Assembly (NCBI GenBank): GCA_963555705.1
Contig: OY743172.1
Location: forward strand, 17,111,446-17,175,445
DNA: 64,000 nt
Reading direction: 5' to 3'
Source of the DNA: Ligustrum vulgare
Taxonomy: Eukaryota > Streptophyta > Magnoliopsida > Lamiales > Oleaceae
Shown here: in pieces, positions 58,220 through 64,000 of the stretch
How the letters are laid out: each line of letters starts with the position of its first letter
How positions within the stretch are numbered: the stretch's first letter is position 1
Program-made: the position numbers and the translations under genes
The notes under the pieces: generated by a model
Database searches by the model: none
Told to the model about the DNA's origin: nothing
The model's input: only the letters and a program-made list of their open reading frames with translations

Positions 58220-60105
58220 TAATGTTACTTATAATAAATGAGAGATGTGTTTATGTATCTTAAAGTACCTTCAACATAATCGTGGATTACTTACAAAATT
58301 GTTTTAAAAATTAAAAATCGATGACGTTTACAATTTTTTTACAATGCAAAGTAACTCGAACTCCGTCAAACTGATGAGTAAAAAACAATGTCTAAAGTAA
58401 TTAGAATTTCTAAATTGTGGCCTTCTTCATATTATATATACATTAATTACTAGTTATTTCAACGTGATTGAATTGATAATAATTAAAATTTGATTTTGAC
58501 CATAAAATATTTTTCAAGAACGTGTGCATTTCAAATTGGACGAGCTAAATATGGAAAGACACTTCAATATACAATTGATATCCTCTTATTGAATATCAGA
58601 CTGGTTGGCAGCGTTAGGTTTCAAACTATCTTAATCGGGGATTCTTTTAATCCCAATTAGGGTATGATAATTAATAAATCACCTCATTAAAATATCTTTA
58701 CACTTTGTGCGTGTTTGGGTCAGCTTAAACGGTTAACTTTGAAATAAAGTAAGAAAAATGTGTTCATGGATGGAGGAATGTGACTTATCCGAATAGTCTC
58801 CTACTTTGGAAACAACACACAAATTTCGATCCAACCGTCTTGCTGAATAAAATGAAAGGACAAAAAGGAGAATGTCTTGACATAATTTTCGTTTTTTTGG
58901 TAAAATTTCGAAATCATTTAGTTTGAAAAATTATGAGTTGCTTGTAAAAAAAAAAAAAGAATTTCTTTTTTAAATATATGTAGACAAGTCAGAAAAAGTC
59001 AGAAGTTAATTTATACAGGCTTAGCCAAACACGCCGTTATAAATTAGTGAGGGAACAAAGTTTATGGAGTCAAACATCCCCAACTCAAAAGATTCATCCA
59101 AAACGTGGATAATTAGCATTGAAAGTGAATTCCAATAAATGAGAGCACAACACGCAATTGTCATTTCTTATATGCGTAAATTTGCTTCTTGCAACAATGA
59201 AAAATCAACTAAAAAGGATTTAAAATTTTTATATCATGCCCACGGGTCAATTGGTGGGTGTACATTGGGTGTCAGTCATGACTCGATGGGCCCCGACTGA
59301 CACCCGCTCAATAGGGGAGGACATGTGCCCCCAATGGTCACCTTTAAGATTTCCACTTCAAATTTTTTCTACTCGCATTTTAAAAATATCGATGATAATT
59401 AGTTTCATGTGATTTTAAAATTTACTAAATATTTGATAAATGTTATATTTTTTAGGAGTGATATCGTCAATGATATTCAAGTGTGATATTATTTATTCTC
59501 TATTCAGCTGACTTTTGACTGTTTATAAATGATTTTTTATTATTTTTAGATAAAATATGTTATTAAAAGTGGTTTCGAAAAAATGTGTATTTAAAAAGTT
59601 ATTTGAAAAATTATGTTGTTTGTTTACAAATGAGTAATAATTCCGTTATAAAACATATGTTTAATAATGATAGATGTGATGGTACACGTGTGATCTTAAA
59701 TTTATTGAAATTAAAATGGTTAGTATTGTTTTGGGATTTTCCTATTGGTTCATATCATTCTTCCAAAGTGGATCGTTTATGAACTAGAAGATCAACTTCA
59801 AGATAATTCTCTAAGGCTATGTTGTCTAAAAATATAGCATTTATAAATTAGTTTATTTAGATTTTTAGGTAAAATGCGTGATTAAAAAGTAAATATTGAA
59901 AATATGCGTGATTAAAAAATATTTTGAGAAATTGTATCGTTTATAAATTAATTTATAAATTATAATGATTACTTTAAAGAACAAATTTTTCCATATTAGT
60001 CATCGACCGATCAACATATATTATCCATAGTCTTAGAAGAGACCACTCGTCCACTCCCCACACTATACATCTATGGATCTAGGTTGAGAAGAAACTATGA
60101 AAGTG
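58220..60105. other. AT-rich intergenic sequence with dispersed repeat
   Basis: No gene. 59836-59990 is a clear relative of 13006-13143 (GGTAAAATGCGTGATTAAAAAG ... TTTTGAGAAATTGTA ... TTTATAAATTATAATGATTAC). 59245-59345 is a short GC-richer patch with repeated GGGTGTCAGTC / GACTGACACCC arms. Confidence 0.5.
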
Positions 60106-60110
60106 TTTTT

Positions 60111-60294
60111 TGTTATAAAATATAGGTTTATTCTAAATGACCATTATATCCCTGTAAATCTTATATTATTACGATTGTACCATTGTCTATCCCTATAAAT
60201 AGGGTGCTTCACTTTTTCATTTGACATACAATTAAAATAAGAAGAATTCTCTCTATCTCTATATTATCTCTAAGATTTTGATAGTTTCACAACA
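60111..60294 (+). mobile_element. Solo LTR related to the 2344-8674 retrotransposon
   Basis: Starts TGTTATAA, ends CACAACA, flanked by TTTTT on both sides (60106-60110, 60295-60299). It shares with the complete element CATTATATCCCTGTAAA, TATTACGATTGT.CCATTGTC, CCTATAAATAGG and AAGAATTCTCTC in the same order. It is 184 bp against 208 bp and clearly diverged, so it is an older insertion of the family reduced to one LTR by recombination. The TTTTT duplication is low complexity and gives only weak support. Confidence 0.8.
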
Positions 60295-60299
60295 TTTTT

Positions 60300-61150
60300 C
60301 ACATTTTTGGCCCTTGTGAGTTGTAACCATCACATTTTTGAACTCACACAAAGTCGAAAATCAAAATAAAACGGAGATTTTATGACTTGTTGAACCTTCT
60401 AAGCACAACGAAGTTAAAATTGGATTTGAGGCTTTTATACCAAGGCAACATATGAAGGGTCGAAGGTTGAGAAAAGAGTAAGAGAGATCCGATCCAAATT
60501 CATAACATGGAGATTTGCCACTTACACATTCATTTACACATGTGGAAATTACACACACCCCTACATTTAAATATTCAAATTCAAAAAGGAGGTGAAACCT
60601 AAATAAATTCAATTTTCAGGTTCAATTAAGATTTTAGTAATTAATTAATAAATCTGAATAATTTAATATTAAATTAATTATTCAACCAAAAGTCACACAA
60701 TATCATTTGGAACCCTAATAATTTTCTCTCAATATTTCACCACCGTCCGCCCATTTCACGATCTACCAATTTCACCATTTCACCACCATCTTTTGCAATA
60801 TTCGCCAATTCCATGGCCACAACCCACGGTCATGCCCTACAGTTATGGACTCCCGCCACTCTTCAAGCATCGTCGGAAAGATCATTGCTGGCTTGTGACC
60901 TTGATCTTGGATCTGATAAGGTAGACACGTGATCGGAGATTTCAAGGTAAGGATGTGTGGCGGCTTACCTCGAGGCAGGGGCGTCGCCGTTGCTTACCCC
61001 ACTGCGTCGATCTAGCGGCGGCCATTAGAAGTCAGATCCTAGCAGTGGCTCTGTTTTGCCCAGATGGAGAAGTCAAATCTCGTGCTACCCCAGTGCAATG
61101 GTCCATGTGGCTCTGTTTTCTTCTTTATTTTCTATTAATTTTGGTTACTA
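60300..61150. other. Intergenic, C-rich patch, no gene supported
   Basis: 60740-60830 is rich in TTTCACCACC-type pyrimidine repeats. ORFs at 60361-60612 and 60955-61164 show no domain. Confidence 0.45.
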
Positions 61151-61159
61151 GTTGGATGC

Positions 61160-61860
61160 TTTGATATTTGGAATTCAGAATTTGGAGAAGGGAGGGGAGA
61201 AGCGATGGTGGTGCAGCCGGCTTGAAGTGACGGTGATGGTGATGGTGATGGTGACGTTGGCGACTGGCGAGGGAGTGGGACTTTGGTATTCGATTTTTGA
61301 ACATTGCAGTGGTCTGTTGAAGGTGGTGGTGATGGTGGTTCTAGGCCTTCTGGCGGTGGTGATGGTTGGCGATGATTCTACTATCGGTGGTGGTGGTAGC
61401 AGGTGGTTGAGGGGTGGGGCTGTGTGTAGGTCGTGAGTACGGTGGTGATAACGATAGACGACAATTGTGACCTCGTCAGCCTTCTTGTTTTTGTCTTTGA
61501 TTGTGGACGGTGGTGGCTGCACCGGCTTCAGGCTGAGGTGTTGACGGTTTGTATGATGTTGACGATTGCATTTGTGGTGGTGGCGGAAATTTAGACTACG
61601 GTGGTTGGCGTTTGGTGGTGGTTAGGGCTGTGGCCGTGGCGGTGTGATGGTTGTGGCGCAGCTGTGCTGCATCGATTTGTGGTCGCAGTAGTGAAGTGAC
61701 GACAGAGATGGTAGTGGGCAATATGTGGAATCGTGGATTTGGTGTTTGCAGGTGGGGCTAGGTTTGGCCAGAATTATGGAGGTGGTGGTGGCGGTGGTGG
61801 CTGTCGTTGAAGAGTGGAGTGGTGGTGACGTGGCAGGGGTGGCGGTGGTCGTGATGGTAA
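61160..61860 (+). repeat. GGT/GTG-rich low-complexity region
   Basis: Dense GGTGGTGGTGATGG-type sequence, including GTGATGGTGATGGTGATGG at 61232-61250 and GGTGGTGGTGGCGGTGG near 61784. ORFs on both strands simply translate the repeat. A shorter similar tract lies at 31810-32080 inside the 31519 Helitron. Confidence 0.75.
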
Positions 61861-61869
61861 TATAAATTT

Positions 61870-62410
61870 TTTTGAGTTGTGACCTTAAATATTTAAAATT
61901 TGTGACTTGTGATTAATTTAACATTCCGTGGCCTTCTGATTCGATAAGTAGTAATTAATTTAACACTATGTGACCTACTGATTTGATAAATTGTGACCTT
62001 AAAATTATTCTTGACTATAAAATTGTTAATGTTTGTTAATGTGATCTAAAAATAAGTTGAAATTTGTGACCTAAGAAACTTGTGACCTAATAATTGATAA
62101 TAAAATATAGTAATTTGATATGTTGTGAGTCTTGTGACCTAATAATTGACAAGGATAAAATAATTGTGACCTAATAATTTGATAGGTTTTGTGATCTAAT
62201 AAATTAACAAGTTGTAACTTGATTGATTAATTTGACATTTTGTGATTTAACTATTTTGATAACTTGTGACCTTGAAATTTGTGATTGTAACCTAAAAATA
62301 ATTTTGATTTGTGACCTCTTATTTTGATAATATATGATCTAAAATATTAATGGACTGTGTCCTTAACACATTTGTCCTTTGTAACCTGCAATTATATAAT
62401 ATTGTGACCT
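61870..62410 (+). repeat. Degenerate TTGTGACCTAATAATTTGATA repeats
   Basis: At least a dozen variants of TTGTGACCT followed by AATAATTTGATA occur with irregular spacing of about 20-45 bp (for example near 61964, 61989, 62079, 62093, 62136, 62164, 62269). No protein coding. Origin unknown. Confidence 0.75.
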
Positions 62411-63290
62411 TCATATATATGGTAAAATATTTTCTTTCTTTAATTTAATTAATTATTTAATTCTAAATAGACCTGATTTTTGAAAGAATATAACTTTGAC
62501 TTCATTTTTGAAATTTGTATTTTGAAACACATTATTTGTATATTTTTCCCATTACACATGACCTATTTGGGCCATATTATTTTAAAACAAAATTTATTCA
62601 ACACTCAATTTCAATTATCTATCTTAGCAAAGCTTATCATTTTTTACTTTTTCAAATATTTTTTAACCACATTTTACCAAAAATACTATTCACAATCACA
62701 ATTTTTTTTTTTTTTTCAAAAAATGGGGCCACATGCTAAAGTAATTGAAGTTCTAGTTGAAAATGGTAGGGAAATTCTAACCCCATCAGCTCTAGCGGAG
62801 GCCTAAAAACCATGTTGAGGTTTTGTTGATGTCTTATTATTATTATTATTATTTTTTTAAAATGGTAATTGAAGTTCTAGTTGAAGAGTTTTTTTTTTTT
62901 TTAATTATTCTTCAAGCATGCAATCTTAGAAAAATCAAATTATAATTCCGTCTCTAATGGAATACCATGGCAAAAAGCGAAACGATGTCTAGATTCAAAC
63001 ATCGAGCTGGCCTTTAGGTTAAATGTCCATTTAATTGTAACTTGTACGACCCAGTTTTTGAAGTGTTGAAAATACGAAATCATTTTTTACACTTCCAAAT
63101 TTCCAATAGGAGAAGTAGAAAACGCCGACCTTCATTTTCCCGTCTTTCTGAGCATACCAAATACTTGTAAAAAAATATTGATAAACAATATATATCGCGT
63201 AAAAGAAATATTTATTTACGGGTCCCACCTAGCGTGATGCAAAACAGTACATTCATTCATTTCACTGGTACCCCTCGGGTCTCAGACTCT
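62411..63290. other. Upstream region of the sulfate transporter
   Basis: AT-rich. A 25-bp direct repeat GTAATTGAAGTTCTAGTTGAA lies at about 62740 and 62864. No sulfur-response (SURE-type GAGAC pair) arrangement was convincing by eye. Confidence 0.5.
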
Positions 63291-63294
63291 CAGC

Positions 63295-63302
63295 TATAAA
63301 AA
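63295..63302 (+). promoter_or_regulatory. TATA box of the sulfate transporter gene
   Basis: TATAAAAA in GCTATAAAAAGCC, about 172 nt before the ATG. It is followed by a pyrimidine-rich leader with iterated CCACCT (63308-63390), matching the Y-patch/CT-rich leader style of plant Pol II genes. Confidence 0.7.
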
Positions 63303-63473
63303 GCCACCCTCCACCTCCACCATTCTCAGCCAACCTCCACCTCCACCTCCACAGCCAACCTCCCTTCCTCCACCGATTCACCACCTCCAGCTGCTAAATT
63401 CTCTTTGCAATACAGTTATCGAAACCCTCAATCCGTCCTGAGGAAACACTTCCAAATTCACAAGAAAACATTA

Positions 63474-64000
63474 ATGGGTAACGAAGATCACCGGCGGGTG
63501 GCAATCCCGCCGCCGCAGCCATTTGTGAAATCACTAAAGAACACTCTAAAAGAGACATTCTTCCCAGACGATCCACTCCGGCAATTCAAGAACCAGCCGC
63601 CGCGCCGGAAGTTCATATTAGCCCTTCAGTATCTCTTTCCCATCATCGAATGGGGTCCAAAATACAGCCTCAACCTCTTCAAGTCTGACCTTATTGCCGG
63701 AATCACCATAGCCAGCCTTGCAATTCCTCAGGGAATTAGTTATGCAAAACTTGCAAATTTGCCACCAATTCTTGGCCTATGTGAGTGAAAAAAACACTGT
63801 TGTGCTTAAGTTGATTAAAAGTTGTTTTCCAATAATGACTTAATTTTGCTTGTAAATAATTTGATAACTGCCACAGATTCAAGCTTTGTTCCTCCATTAA
63901 TATATGCAATCATGGGAAGTTCTAAGGATTTAGCCGTGGGAACTGTTGCTGTTGGATCACTCCTCACAGCTTCTATGTTAAGCAGCGTGGTGAATGCAAA
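63474..64000 (+). CDS. SULTR3: Sulfate transporter, SULTR group 3 type, 5' part only
   Basis: Exon 1 63474-63780 and exon 2 from 63877 to the window edge, joined by a GT-AG intron that splits a Tyr codon. The cytosolic N-terminus HRRVAIPPPQPFVKSLKNTL is typical of group 3 SULTRs. KSDLIAGITIASLAIPQGIS begins the first membrane span, and LPPILGLYSSFVPPLIYAIM and GSSKDLAVGTVAVGSLLTAS follow: the conserved SLC26/SulP substrate-site region. Family members are about 640-660 residues with 10-14 spans and a C-terminal STAS domain; only about 143 residues are inside the window. Group 3 proteins move sulfate across plasma or chloroplast membranes. The ATG at 63474 is preferred because the family begins MGN/MG and the upstream in-frame extension lacks an ATG. 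No defects seen. Confidence 0.93.

Noticed and set aside
61152..61522. Overlapping ORFs on both strands in the GGT-rich region
   Set aside because: They translate simple repeats (Val/Gly or Thr/Pro/His runs) with no domain.
1..64000. tRNA, rRNA or other structured RNA genes
   Set aside because: No A/B box pair with cloverleaf or rRNA-like stretch was seen on either strand by eye.

Overview
The window is nuclear DNA of a flowering plant, probably a eudicot. It is AT-rich, genes carry short GT-AG introns, and families such as RLCK, SULTR, LOG, ARF and PMP22 are present. I cannot name the species. Only two ordinary host genes are clear. One is a seven-exon receptor-like cytoplasmic kinase (RLCK group VI) on the minus strand at 9758-11827. 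The other is the first two exons of a group-3-type sulfate transporter running off the right edge from 63474. Nearly everything else is mobile DNA, and several elements carry pieces of host genes.

Layout. 1-1655: remnant of a copia retrotransposon (CCHC knuckle, DSG protease, hinge fragment, inferred 3' LTR). 2344-8674: complete, very young LTR retrotransposon with 208-bp LTRs that look identical and a 5-bp target duplication (GTCTG). It has no gag-pol. Instead it carries, antisense to itself, an intact intronless LONELY GUY-type gene and a second intact 181-codon Cys-rich ORF, flanked by arrays of small hairpins with shared CAGAA/CTGAA loops. 9758-11827: the RLCK. 13663-14817, 18263-20085 and 20560-22445: three Mutator-like elements with long terminal inverted repeats and 9-bp target duplications; the last is almost one giant palindrome. 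15544-17764 and 49056-51504: two diverged copies of one Helitron family. 22502-28517 (minus), 31519-38032 and 38682-48320: three gene-capturing Helitrons. 54634-58211: hAT element with a broken ZMYM1-like transposase. 60111-60294: solo LTR related to the 2344 element. 61160-62410: GT-rich and GTGACCT-repeat sequence. 63295-64000: sulfate transporter promoter, leader and exons.

The three capture Helitrons hold recognisable pieces of seven host genes: MUTYH and poly(A)-binding protein in the first; PMP22, an ARF6/8-type auxin response factor and a ubiquitin E2 in the second; Ran GTPase and the mitochondrial processing peptidase alpha subunit in the third. PMP22, ARF, Ran and PABP copies have visible frameshifts or stops. 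The third Helitron also holds an intact four-exon, 132-codon reading frame containing a duplicated 66-nt exon.

The most novel object is the 2344-8674 element: a recently moved non-autonomous retrotransposon with a potentially functional cytokinin-activation enzyme, a companion basic Cys-rich protein and a covarying hairpin family. Target duplications, splice sites and reading frames were read by eye; family names come from motif recognition without database search.
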